Positions 46,606 through 54,554 are shown, numbered from the stretch's first letter. The stretch: DNA of 63,287 bases from an uncultured Amaricoccus sp. (GCF_937891315.1 NZ_CALAGI010000155.1:1-63287), one strand, 5' to 3'. Made by a program: numbers and translations. The notes: generated from the sequence alone by a model not told the origin.

Positions 46606-47490
46606 TCATTCGCGCGGAACAAGCGCTTCGCCGCGCACATCGGCGAGGTTGCGGCGATGCACCGCCTCGTAGGGCGCGAAATAGCGGACGGCGCCGGAGG
46701 CGAGATCCTCGGCGATGAAATCGCTCAACGGGCCGACCGCGCGCTCCGCGTCGAGCAGCCGTTCGACATAGCGCCGGGTCGCCGCGACCAGCCGCCGGTC
46801 ATAGCCGCCGGCGGCGATCACCTCCTCGGCGCCGTGGTTGGGCAGCACGCGCGCGAAATCCCAGGTCTCGAGCCGGTCGAGATCGCGCAGATGCTCCGCC
46901 AGCCGCGCGGGCTCGGCGACATAGGTGACCGGATCCTCCAGCGTATCGCCGGCGAGCAGAAGACCGGCTTCCGGCAGCAGGAGCACGGTCCCGTCGATGC
47001 TGTGGATATCGAGCCGTCGGACCTCGACCGTCGTCCCGCCAATGGTCAGGGTGAAATCATCGTCGAAAATCTCGTTCGGCATGACCAGGGGCCGGATCGG
47101 CGGATCGTCCGCCTCGAGCTCGGCCCGGTGCGCGGCGAGGAGCTCGGCCGTCAGCCGGTTCGCGAGGATCGGGCCGTCGGCGAAGACCTCGTTGCCGGCC
47201 ACGTGGTCCACGTGCCAGTGGCTCAGCACCACGTATTTCACCCGCGCGCCCTCGGCGGCGAGCCGGGCGCGGATCGCCCGGGCATGGGCGAGCGAGACAT
47301 GGGTGTCATAGACCAGCGCCTCGCCGCCATCGACCACGGCATAGGTGCAGACCCCGAGCGCGAAGGCGCCGTCGTCGAGCCAGTTCTCGCCCGGACCATG
47401 GGCGCGCAGCCCATCGATCCGGCCATCGTAGAAGCCGATCACCTTCGGCGCGGGCCGAAGGATCCGCAGCGTCGAGCCAAGGTCGAACAT
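46606..47490 (-). CDS. Metallo-beta-lactamase fold hydrolase
   Basis: 294 residues. The metal site is SHWHVDHVAGN (His91, His93, Asp95, His96), with further ligands at LLLAGDTLEDP and VLPNHGAEEV. There is no signal peptide, so it is a cytoplasmic MBL-fold hydrolase of unknown substrate (thioester, lactone or organosulfur are all possible). It follows ssuB by 74 bases on the same strand and could belong to the sulfonate operon; this is inference. Confidence 0.88.
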   Translation of the reverse strand: MFDLGSTLRILRPAPKVIGFYDGRIDGLRAHGPGENWLDDGAFALGVCTYAVVDGGEALVYDTHVSLAHARAIRARLAAEGARVKYVVLSHWHVDHVAGNEVFADGPILANRLTAELLAAHRAELEADDPPIRPLVMPNEIFDDDFTLTIGGTTVEVRRLDIHSIDGTVLLLPEAGLLLAGDTLEDPVTYVAEPARLAEHLRDLDRLETWDFARVLPNHGAEEVIAAGGYDRRLVAATRRYVERLLDAERAVGPLSDFIAEDLASGAVRYFAPYEAVHRRNLADVRGEALVPRE

Positions 47491-47564
47491 GCGCCCCCCG
47501 GGAAAACTCCCTCAACCCCAATAGGCCGGGACGTGGGGCGGGTCCAGCGGGGTCTGTCGCCCGG

Positions 47565-48356
47565 CTATCGTCCGGTGCCGAACAGCTGGCGCAGGATGCG
47601 CTGTTCCAGCCGCGCGACGGCGGCGTCGCCGCGCGGACGGGGCCGAGGCAGCGGCACGGCGATGTCGAGCGCGATGCGTCCGGCGTCGAGCACGACCACC
47701 CGGTCGGCCAAAGTGACCGCCTCGGCGACGTCGTGGGTGACGAGCACGGCCGTGAAGCCCTGCTTGCGCCAGATCCGTTCGAGCAAGTCCTGCATCTCGA
47801 TCCGGGTCAGCGCGTCGAGCGCGCCGAGCGGCTCGTCGAGCGCCAGCACCCGCGGCTGGCCAACCAGCGCCCGGGCGAGCGCCACGCGCTGGCGCTGGCC
47901 GCCCGACAGGACCGAGGGCCATTCTCCGGCGCGATCGGCCAGGCCGACCTCGCCCAGCATGGCGCGCGCCTGCTCCCGCGCGACGCCGCGCGGCGTGCCG
48001 GTCAGGCCGACCGCGACATTGTCCACCACCCGCGCCCAGGGCAGGAGACGCGGCTCCTGGAACATGATGCGGGTGTCGGCCTGTCCGTCCGCGGCGTCGT
48101 CATGGGTGATCTCGCCCGCCGTCGGCCGGTCGAGCCCCGCGAGCAGCCGCAAAAGCGTGCTCTTGCCGCAGCCGCTCTTGCCGATGATGGCGAGAAACTG
48201 GCCGGGCGGCACCACGAGATCGATGCCGGCGAGCACCGGCGTTTCGCCGAAGCTCTTGCCGATGCCGCGAAACGTCAGGGCGGCGCCGGAGGCCGGCGGC
48301 GCGCCCGGCACCGGAAACACGACCTCATCGCCGACGAAATGCTTGGTTTCGATCAT
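47565..48356 (-). CDS. ssuB: Aliphatic sulfonate ABC transporter ATP-binding protein
   Basis: 263 residues. Walker A GKSGCGKST, Q-loop IMFQEPRLLPWARVVDNV (typical of the SsuB/TauB group), signature LSGGQRQRVALARAL, Walker B VLALDEPLGALDALTR, and switch His in VLVTHDVAEAV. GAGGTG precedes ATG 48356. It follows ssuD after 58 bases. The permease ssuC, normally between ssuD and ssuB, is absent from this locus. Confidence 0.92.
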   Translation of the reverse strand: MIETKHFVGDEVVFPVPGAPPASGAALTFRGIGKSFGETPVLAGIDLVVPPGQFLAIIGKSGCGKSTLLRLLAGLDRPTAGEITHDDAADGQADTRIMFQEPRLLPWARVVDNVAVGLTGTPRGVAREQARAMLGEVGLADRAGEWPSVLSGGQRQRVALARALVGQPRVLALDEPLGALDALTRIEMQDLLERIWRKQGFTAVLVTHDVAEAVTLADRVVVLDAGRIALDIAVPLPRPRPRGDAAVARLEQRILRQLFGTGR

Positions 48357-48414
48357 TTCGTTCACCTCAAACGCTGTGAAATAGCGGGGTGCCGCCGCCG
48401 CCCGACCGCCGTGC

Positions 48415-49593
48415 TCACGACGCGACTCCGAGCGGTGCGTGACCGTGGAAGCCGACCGAGAACTCGTTGGCGATCCGGTCCGCGACCCGCGGCGCCGAAC
48501 CACTCGCCCCGAGCACCGGAAACAGCAGCTCCGCCACGCGATAGGCTTCCTCCAGATGCGGATAGCCGGAGCCGATCACCGTGTCGATGCCCGCCGCCTG
48601 GTACTCGCGCAACCGCTCGGCGACCTGCGCGGGGGTACCGACGAGCGCGGTGCCGGCGCCACTGCGCACCAAGCCGACGCCGGCCCAGAGGTTCGGCCCG
48701 ACGATCAGCCTGTCGCGCCGGCCACCGTGCAGTTCGGCCATCCGACGCTGACCTACCGAATCCATCTGCTTCAGGAACCGCGCCTGCGCCCGCGCGATCT
48801 GGTCGTCGGTGATCTGGCTGATCAGCCGGTCCGCCGCCTCCCAGGCCGCGGCCTCGGTCTCGCGCACGATGAAATGCAGCCGGATGCCGAAGCGCAGCGC
48901 CCGGCCGCGCGCGGTGGCCTTGGCGCGGGCGCTTGCCACTTTCTCGGCGACCGCCTCCACCGGCTCGCCCCAGGTGAGATAGTGGTCGACGATCTCCGCC
49001 GCCATGTCCTGTCCCGCCTCGGACGAGCCGCCGAAATAGAGTGGTGGCACGCCGTCGACCGGTGGGATGTCGAGCCGTCCGGCATCGATATTGTAGTATC
49101 GTCCATCGAAATCGACCTGATGGCCGGCGAGGAGCTCGCGCCAGATATGCAGGAATTCCGCCGCCTGGGCATAGCGCTGATCGTGCGGCAGGAAGACGCC
49201 GTCGCCGGCGAGCTCCACCGGATTGCCGCCGACCACGACGTTGAGCAGCAGCCGGCCCCCCGACAGCCGGTCGAGCGCCGCGGTCTGTCGCGCGGCGAAA
49301 CTCGGCAGCGTGATCCCCGGCCGCAGCGCGACCAGGAACTTCAGCCGCTCTGTCACGGTGGCGAGGCCCGCCGCCGTGATCCAGCTGTCTTCGCAGCTCT
49401 GGCCGGTCGGCAGGAGCACACCCTTGTAGCCGAGATTGTCGACCGCCTGGGCGATCTGTTTGAAATAGCGGAAGTCGGGCGGGCGCTGCTGGTCCTCCGA
49501 CCCGAGATAGCGGCCATCGCCATGGGTCGGGATGAACCAGAAGAAGTCGAGCGGCCGTGCCGGCGCGAAACTGGGCGTGAAACCGATGGTCAT
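48415..49593 (-). CDS. ssuD: FMNH2-dependent alkanesulfonate monooxygenase
   Basis: 392 residues of the bacterial luciferase-like family. It cleaves alkanesulfonates to aldehyde and sulfite, releasing sulfur. FFWFIPTHGDGRYLGS, CEDSWITAAGLATVTERLKFLVALRPG and NVVVGGNPVELAGDGVFLPHDQRY closely follow E. coli SsuD, including the active-site Cys and flavin contacts. The flavin reductase gene ssuE is not nearby. It sits between the binding-protein and ATPase genes. Confidence 0.95.
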   Translation of the reverse strand: MTIGFTPSFAPARPLDFFWFIPTHGDGRYLGSEDQQRPPDFRYFKQIAQAVDNLGYKGVLLPTGQSCEDSWITAAGLATVTERLKFLVALRPGITLPSFAARQTAALDRLSGGRLLLNVVVGGNPVELAGDGVFLPHDQRYAQAAEFLHIWRELLAGHQVDFDGRYYNIDAGRLDIPPVDGVPPLYFGGSSEAGQDMAAEIVDHYLTWGEPVEAVAEKVASARAKATARGRALRFGIRLHFIVRETEAAAWEAADRLISQITDDQIARAQARFLKQMDSVGQRRMAELHGGRRDRLIVGPNLWAGVGLVRSGAGTALVGTPAQVAERLREYQAAGIDTVIGSGYPHLEEAYRVAELLFPVLGASGSAPRVADRIANEFSVGFHGHAPLGVAS

Positions 49594-49607
49594 GACTGTC
49601 TCCGCGC

Positions 49608-50573
49608 TCAGATGTTCGGCCGGGCGTCCCAGACGATCTTCCGAACCTCGATCGGTTTCGGAATCAGCCCGAGTTCCAGGAAGGTGTCGGCGATGGCCTG
49701 CTGCTGCTTCACCGTCTCTTCCGAGATCGGCCGAAGGTCGATCTCGTAGCGGCCACTGGCGATCTCCTGCGAGGGAAGATCGACGCCGGTCACCTCCGAC
49801 GAAATCCGCGCGAGCTCGCCCCGGTTCTCCGCCGCCCAGTCGGTCACTTCACCGATCGCGCGCAGCGCGGCCCCGAGCACGTCCGGATGGGCTTCGGCGA
49901 AGGTCCTGTTCGCGAGATAGAAGCTGTTGCTGGCGAGGCCCGACGCGTCGGAGGTGATGACGGGCCGCGCATCGTGCCGGGTCTCGGCAATGGCGAAATA
50001 GGGGTCCCAGACCGTCCAGGCATCGACCTTGCCGCTGGCGAAGGCGGCGGCCGCGTCGGCCGGGGTCAGATAGACCGGCTCGATATCGTTGAAGGAAAGG
50101 CCCGCCGCCTTCAGCGCCTGCACGGTGAGATTGTGCGAGCTCGATCCCCTGGCGATCGCGACCTTCTTGCCCTTGAGATCGGTCACCGACCGGATCGCAC
50201 TGTCCTTCGGCACCAGGATCGCCGAGGCGGAGGCGGGTGAACTCGCGACATAGACGAGGTCGGCGCCGGCGGCCTGGGCGAAGATCGGCGGCGCGTCGCC
50301 GACGACGCCGATATCGACCGCGCCGCTGCCGAGAGCTTCGAGCAGCGGTGGGCCGAACTGGAACTCGACCCAGCGCACATTCTCGACGCCAAGCTCCTTG
50401 AGACGCGCCTCGAGCGCGCCGCGCTGCTTGGCGACGACGAGGATCGCGCTGCCTTTCTGGTAGCCAACGCGAAACTCCTCGGGCACGCCCTCGGCGCTGA
50501 CGAGCGGAACGAACGCGCCGAAAAGGAGGGCGCCGGCGAGGCTGGTGGACAACAGACGACGTCTGTTCAGCAT
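49608..50573 (-). CDS. ssuA: Aliphatic sulfonate ABC transporter substrate-binding protein
   Basis: 321 residues: signal peptide (MLNRRRLLSTSLAGALLFGAFVPLVSA, possibly Tat because of NRRRLL), then an SBP fold with FRVGYQKGSAILVVAKQRGALE, GSGAVDIGVVGDAPPIFAQAAG and GKVDAWTVWDPYFAIAE, all typical of SsuA. It is the first gene of the operon ssuA-ssuD-ssuB; ssuD begins 14 bases after its stop. In this family the expression is normally induced by sulfate limitation; no operator was recognised. Confidence 0.94.
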   Translation of the reverse strand: MLNRRRLLSTSLAGALLFGAFVPLVSAEGVPEEFRVGYQKGSAILVVAKQRGALEARLKELGVENVRWVEFQFGPPLLEALGSGAVDIGVVGDAPPIFAQAAGADLVYVASSPASASAILVPKDSAIRSVTDLKGKKVAIARGSSSHNLTVQALKAAGLSFNDIEPVYLTPADAAAAFASGKVDAWTVWDPYFAIAETRHDARPVITSDASGLASNSFYLANRTFAEAHPDVLGAALRAIGEVTDWAAENRGELARISSEVTGVDLPSQEIASGRYEIDLRPISEETVKQQQAIADTFLELGLIPKPIEVRKIVWDARPNI

Positions 50574-50835
50574 GGGATCAATCCTTGAAGTCGGAAATCG
50601 AGGGATTCCGGAATGGGCACCGCCCGGTCGCCAGGGGCGACTCGGTCACGGTCGAACGGAACGGGAAACGGAATCAGGCCGTCGCGCGGCGGGCGGACGG
50701 CGGCGCGCTTCTACATCGGAACGGTGCCGGACGAGCACCATCGGCGCCGGGGAAATCACGGAAAGGAGTTGTCATCTCGATCTCGCTCTATCCGGTCCGC
50801 GCCAACCCGAGGCGCGGGCCGGATCGCGGAAAGTC

Positions 50836-51390
50836 TCAGTCGCGGCCGTCTTCACCGGCCTCGGCGGCGCGCGGGCAGCCTGCCTCCGTCGCGGCACGAC
50901 AAGCCAAGACCTCGGCGCAGGCATCGAGCCCGCGCGCCGCGAGGGCGCGGGTCTCGGCGTCGGTCGCATAGAGGCGGATCGACTTCAGCGCCTCGGCATG
51001 CGCGTCGCAACGGGCGCGAACCGCCACGAGTTCGGCCTCGATCACCGCGAGCGCGGCGTCGAGCGCCTGTTCGTGGGTTCCGACCACGCTGGAATAGGCG
51101 GCCCGCGCATTGGCCCGCAGCCGCGCGGCCGACACCGCCTCGGCCCTGGCGCGGGCCGGAGAACTCTCGACCGGCGCCCGGCGCGACCGGACGGGATAGC
51201 CCTCGACCGCAAAGCCGGCTTCGTGGCGCGACACCACGCCGTCGAATGAAATCGGATATCCGTCGCGGGACGGCGCGAGCCGCCGCGCCAGCGCGCGCAG
51301 GGTACCAAGCGCCCCGCCATGGGTGACCAGAGTCGCGGAAACCGGGGTTCCGGAAATGTCGGATAGCGTCATGTCAGATACTCCAGGCAT
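50836..51390 (-). CDS. Hypothetical Ala/Arg-rich protein
   Basis: 184 residues, no family recognised. The N-terminal half contains SATLVTHGGALGTLRALARRL and a PVRSRR-type basic segment, while residues about 80-180 look like one long helical, Ala-rich coiled stretch (LDAALAVIEAELVAVRARCDAHAEAL) with cysteines spaced near the end. Codon use resembles that of neighbouring genes, and AGGAGA lies seven bases before ATG 51390; together these make it likely to be real. No homology claim is made. Confidence 0.5.
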   Translation of the reverse strand: MPGVSDMTLSDISGTPVSATLVTHGGALGTLRALARRLAPSRDGYPISFDGVVSRHEAGFAVEGYPVRSRRAPVESSPARARAEAVSAARLRANARAAYSSVVGTHEQALDAALAVIEAELVAVRARCDAHAEALKSIRLYATDAETRALAARGLDACAEVLACRAATEAGCPRAAEAGEDGRD

Positions 51391-51573
51391 GGCAGTTCTC
51401 CTTCGGTTCGGATGGCGCGGGTTTCAGATTCGGTCCGGGCAGTGATTCTCTTGGCGGCGACGTTCGATGTTTATCTGACTAACACGACAGACTTGATCGT
51501 GATTCGCAATGGTTATTTCAATCGTTACGTGTTGCAGATGCGTCACACAGGCGACAAGGCAGCGTTTTCGGGG

Positions 51574-51598
51574 GGAACCAACCACCGCTTCGGGCGCT
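51574..51598 (+). promoter_or_regulatory. Possible EcfG-type promoter (one mismatch)
   Basis: GGAAC (51574-51578), 16-base spacer, CGCT (51595-51598) in place of CGTT. It lies about 40 bases before the NepR-like ATG at 51636. Confidence 0.4.
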
Positions 51599-51635
51599 TG
51601 GGGGGGGCGAAAGCGGAAAACGGTTGGTGAGCGGT

Positions 51636-51815
51636 ATGAGAGAGAAATTCGAAGACGCCGCGGAGGTATCCCGACGGGCGGCGGCCCGCGTGGCCGAGCG
51701 GATCGGCATGGCCTTGCGCGAAGCCTGCTCCCTGCCGGAGCGGGAAGATCGGGACGACCGGTTCGCAGCCCTGCTGAGCGCGCTGGACGAAGCTGAGCGC
51801 GGCGCGGCGCGCTGA
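51636..51815 (+). CDS. NepR-like small protein (possible second anti-sigma factor)
   Basis: 59 residues. The core from about residue 22 aligns with the true NepR in this window: RIGMALREACSLPEREDRDD then RFAALLSALDEAE, against EIARRLRALYSADAQEPIPS then DLIALLEQLDEAE. The spacing of the LR pair, the acidic middle and the LLxxLDEAE helix are kept, although the EPIP loop is replaced by EDRDD. NepR binds and inactivates EcfG. Whether this copy binds EcfG, PhyR or neither is unknown. The start at ATG 51636 is preferred to a TTG at 51624. Confidence 0.65.
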   Translation: MREKFEDAAEVSRRAAARVAERIGMALREACSLPEREDRDDRFAALLSALDEAERGAAR

Positions 51816-51848
51816 AAAAAAAGCGAGTGGCGCGGATGCGACACTCGC
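51815..51848 (-). terminator. Rho-independent terminator of the DUF883/peptide transcript
   Basis: Minus strand: GCGAGTG (51848-51842), 12-base loop, CACTCGC (51829-51823), then eight T (51822-51815). A second stem (CCGAGCC/GGCTCGG, near 51868-51887) lies directly after the DUF883 stop. The T-tract overlaps the last base of the opposing NepR-like gene. Confidence 0.85.
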
Positions 51849-51888
51849 AGTCAGGGACATCGTCGCGCCGAGCCGTTTCGGGCTCGGG

Positions 51889-52170
51889 CTATCTCACGAT
51901 CGCCGCGAAGACATAGCCGGCGAGGAAGGCGATCGCGATCGACCTGACGGGATTCTCGCGAACGGCCATCGAAAGCGAATCGTCCACTTCCCGCACCTTG
52001 TCCTCGCCGGCCGCGATCAGATCCTCGGCGCTGGCCTTCAGGCGGCGCGCCTGATTTCGGCCGAGCCCCGCCACGTCGGCCGCCAGCGCGTCGAGATCAC
52101 CCCTCAGGACTTGGAGATCGGCGCGAAGCACATCCTCCGGACCCGCGGCGGGTTTGGATGCATTGTCCAT
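51889..52170 (-). CDS. DUF883 (ElaB/YqjD-like) membrane-anchored protein
   Basis: 93 residues. Long amphipathic helix (DVLRADLQVLRGDLDALAAD, then LKASAEDLIAAGEDKVREVD), then a C-terminal membrane segment NPVRSIAIAFLAGYVFAAIV. This is the DUF883/ElaB/YqjD layout. In E. coli, YqjD tethers ribosomes to the membrane in stationary phase; by analogy this may act in stress. AGGAGGT precedes ATG 52170. It lies 27 bases after the 24-residue peptide gene, downstream of an exact EcfG promoter. Confidence 0.85.
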   Translation of the reverse strand: MDNASKPAAGPEDVLRADLQVLRGDLDALAADVAGLGRNQARRLKASAEDLIAAGEDKVREVDDSLSMAVRENPVRSIAIAFLAGYVFAAIVR

Positions 52171-52197
52171 CGGGACCTCCTTCATTCGAACCTCCGC

Positions 52198-52272
52198 TCA
52201 CGTCAGGCCGACGAACGAAAGTATCGCCAGCACGATCACCACCAGACCGACGAGATAGATGATATTGTTCAT
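52198..52272 (-). CDS. 24-residue hydrophobic membrane peptide
   Basis: A very short ORF: MNNIIYLVGLVVIVLAILSF followed by VGLT. It is one complete membrane helix. GGGGAAG lies five bases before the ATG and an exact EcfG promoter is 39 bases upstream. The 27-base gap to the DUF883 gene indicates co-transcription. Similar tiny membrane peptides occur in other alphaproteobacteria, usually unannotated. Function unknown; a stress-linked membrane regulator is a guess. Confidence 0.72.
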   Translation of the reverse strand: MNNIIYLVGLVVIVLAILSFVGLT

Positions 52273-52310
52273 TCTTGCTTCCCCGTGACCGAGCGTCGTT
52301 TGCTCGGGTT

Positions 52311-52335
52311 AACGCCGGCCGTCCGGTTCGGTTCC
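52311..52335 (-). promoter_or_regulatory. EcfG-type promoter (exact match)
   Basis: Minus strand: GGAAC (52335-52331), 16-base spacer, CGTT (52314-52311). It drives the 24-residue peptide and DUF883 genes. Confidence 0.83.
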
Positions 52336-52439
52336 CCGCCCGATCGGTTCAGCGTTCGGATCAGCGGGCGACGGCTCTCCGGTCCGTCGCCGCTGGCCAA
52401 GCCGTTCAAGCTGGCCGGGCGCCTCGCGATATGCCGACG

Positions 52440-53441
52440 CTATACCGCGATCGCCTCCGGCCAGTCGATGCGATAGACGATGCCGCGCGGCGCGATCTGA
52501 TATTCGACGCGACCATTGACCGCGCGCGGCACGATCTGGGTCAGGATCGCCTGTCCGAAACCGCGGCCGGGCGACTCCGTCGAGGGCAGGGCGAGATCCT
52601 CGGTCCAGGTCATGCGGTGCCCGTCCCGGGTGGTATCGGTCTCGATCAGGATATCGCCCCCCAGCGCGAACACTCCGAACCGCGCGGAATTCGCGGCGAG
52701 CTCGTGCAAGGCGAGCCCGAGATAGAGCGCCGCGTTCGGCCCGATCATCGTATCCGGTCCGACCACGAGTGGCGGCGCGATCCCCGGGTCGCGGAACTCC
52801 GACAATTGCCGCTCGATGAGCGGGTGGAAGCGCACGCCCTGCCAGTTCGAGCGGGTGATGAGATCCTGGCTATGCGCCAGCGCCGCGATCCGCCCGCGGA
52901 ACTTGCGCTCGAACGAGGCGACGCTGTCGGTGTCGCGCGCGCTGTGGCCAAGCACGCTCTGGACGATCGCGAGCAGGTTCCGCGAGCGATGGCTGACCTC
53001 GTAGAGCAGCGCGCGCATCGCTTCCTCGCGCCGCTTGCGCTCGGTGATCTCGACCGCCGAGACGACAAGGCCCCGCACCGCCGCGGCGTCGTGCGATCCG
53101 GTCCCCGTCTCGCCCCCGGACTCGCCATGGTCCGCCTCGATATGCAGTTCGTACCAGGTGGTTTCCTTGGCGGCGCGCATCGGCACCTCCATCCGCGCGG
53201 GCAGCCCTGAGTCGATCACCCCGCGCTTGACCTCGACCACCTGCGCCGCCGTCTCGGCGTCGAAGATCGCCGCGTCGCCCCGGGCGATGATGTCCTCGCT
53301 CGGTGGCCAGGCCGCCGGCGCGTTCTCGATCATCCGCAAGGCGAGATGGCGGTCGTGATAGAGGATGCACAATCCCGCGCCGCGGAGGCCCCGGGCCAGG
53401 GCCCGGGTCCGGTCATACCCGGCGAGATCGGGAGAATTCAT
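52440..53441 (-). CDS. Soluble HWE-family sensor histidine kinase
   Basis: 333 residues, no membrane segment. A PAS-like N-terminal domain (about 25-135, ending VSAVEITERKRREE), then the HWE/HisKA_2 box LLYEVSHRSRNLLAIVQSVL with His151. The ATPase domain carries LALHELAANSARFG (N box) and the MTWTED tryptophan-x-glutamate motif that defines HWE kinases. Such kinases phosphorylate PhyR in several alphaproteobacteria. phyR is the next gene upstream on the same strand (143-base gap), making this the best candidate for its cognate kinase. Confidence 0.92.
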   Translation of the reverse strand: MNSPDLAGYDRTRALARGLRGAGLCILYHDRHLALRMIENAPAAWPPSEDIIARGDAAIFDAETAAQVVEVKRGVIDSGLPARMEVPMRAAKETTWYELHIEADHGESGGETGTGSHDAAAVRGLVVSAVEITERKRREEAMRALLYEVSHRSRNLLAIVQSVLGHSARDTDSVASFERKFRGRIAALAHSQDLITRSNWQGVRFHPLIERQLSEFRDPGIAPPLVVGPDTMIGPNAALYLGLALHELAANSARFGVFALGGDILIETDTTRDGHRMTWTEDLALPSTESPGRGFGQAILTQIVPRAVNGRVEYQIAPRGIVYRIDWPEAIAV

Positions 53442-53542
53442 GATGGCCCTTCGCTTGCCGTCGCCCCGACCGGGCCGAACCGGGGGCCGGGCATCCCGCG
53501 CCGCGCCTTGGCCGGCTTGGCGGGCCCGGCTCTACGGTCGAA

Positions 53543-53567
53543 AACTCTGCGCCATGCCATCGGTTCC
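53543..53567 (-). promoter_or_regulatory. Weak EcfG-like promoter upstream of the HWE kinase
   Basis: Minus strand: GGAAC (53567-53563), 16-base spacer, AGTT (53546-53543) in place of CGTT. It lies between phyR and the kinase gene. Confidence 0.3.
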
Positions 53568-53584
53568 AGCGGGCGACCAAGGCA

Positions 53585-54379
53585 TCAGGCGGCCACGGAC
53601 GCCGCCTCATGGAAAAACAGCGCCTGGCCGATCAGCGCCTTCACCATGTTCTCGTCGAACGGTTTGGTCACGAGAAACGCCGGCTCCGGCCGCTCGCCGG
53701 TCAGGAGATGCTCGGGAAAGGCGGTGATGAAGATGACGGGCAACAGGCTGGCGCGCAGGATGTCGTTCACCGCGTCGATGCCGGAGCTGCCGTCGGCCAG
53801 CTGGATATCGGCCAGCACCATTCCCGGCGGATCGGCGCGGAACAGCTCCATTGCCTCGTCCTTGGTGCGGGCGATGCCGGTAACCCGATGGCCGAGCGAC
53901 AGAACCATCTGTTCGATATCCATCGCGATCAGCGGCTCGTCCTCGATGATCAGGATATCGGTCGCGACCTGCCGCGAGATTTCCTCCGCGGCCTGGGCCA
54001 GCAGGTCGCCGGCCGCGTCTTCCTCGATATCGAGAATCTCGGCGACTTCGGCGCGCGAGAAACCTTCGAGCGCGTTCAGGAGGAACGCCTGCCGCGCGAG
54101 CGGCGAGACCTGTGCCAGGTTGGCGGCCGCGCGCTGCTCCCAGGCGAAGGGCGAACGCTCGGGATCGATGGTGACCTGCATCCGCGAGAAGATCGAGGCG
54201 AAAAGGCGGAACACGCCGATCCGGTCGCTGCTCGCCTGGGGGAAAATCGAAATGTCGGCGATCAGCGCCTCCAGCATCGCCGCGACATAGGCGTCACCGG
54301 ACGTCTGCGACCCGGTTATCGCGCGCGAATAGCGCCGCAGGTAGGCGAGATGCGGGGCGATGCGAGTGGACAGGGTCAT
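53585..54379 (-). CDS. phyR: General stress anti-anti-sigma response regulator
   Basis: 264 residues: an N-terminal sigma-like domain (1-135; YRSAITGSQTSGDAY-like start, LLNALEGFSRAEVAEILDIEE as its region 4) and a C-terminal receiver (140-255) with acidic E146/D147/E148, phosphoacceptor D191 in VLADIQLADG, T219 region VIFITAF and K in VTKPFDE. On phosphorylation, PhyR exposes the sigma-like domain and takes NepR away from EcfG. GGAG lies before ATG 54379. It is divergent from nepR-ecfG and has its own exact EcfG promoter, giving positive feedback. Confidence 0.96.
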   Translation of the reverse strand: MTLSTRIAPHLAYLRRYSRAITGSQTSGDAYVAAMLEALIADISIFPQASSDRIGVFRLFASIFSRMQVTIDPERSPFAWEQRAAANLAQVSPLARQAFLLNALEGFSRAEVAEILDIEEDAAGDLLAQAAEEISRQVATDILIIEDEPLIAMDIEQMVLSLGHRVTGIARTKDEAMELFRADPPGMVLADIQLADGSSGIDAVNDILRASLLPVIFITAFPEHLLTGERPEPAFLVTKPFDENMVKALIGQALFFHEAASVAA

Positions 54380-54428
54380 GCGTTCAGGCTCCGGATATGG
54401 TGGCGCCAATGGCGGCCAAACAAACCCT

Positions 54429-54453
54429 AACGACAGGCTGCGAGAAAAGTTCC
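54429..54453 (-). promoter_or_regulatory. EcfG-type promoter of phyR (exact match)
   Basis: Minus strand: GGAAC (54453-54449), 16-base spacer, CGTT (54432-54429), about 50 bases before the phyR start. Confidence 0.88.
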
Positions 54454-54462
54454 CGCGAAGTG

Positions 54463-54487
54463 GGAACTTCCCCGTATCTGGCGCATT
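54463..54487 (+). promoter_or_regulatory. EcfG-like promoter of nepR-ecfG (one mismatch)
   Basis: GGAAC (54463-54467), 16-base spacer, CATT (54484-54487) in place of CGTT. Its -35 and that of phyR form the palindrome AAGTTCCC/GGGAACTT (54447-54469). Confidence 0.62.
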
Positions 54488-54554
54488 CTGCAACCGGAAG
54501 ATCCCGGAGCACCATCGACGCTCCTGAACAACATTCGAGAAGCGCACGCGTTCC

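Noticed and set aside
48357..48414. Possible remnant of ssuC between ssuD and ssuB
   Set aside because: Only 58 bases are present and they show no permease-like coding; it serves as the ssuB leader.
50680..50710. GGAAC-N17-CGTC upstream of no plus-strand gene
   Set aside because: It points away from ssuA and the hypothetical gene at 50836, and no plus-strand coding region follows.
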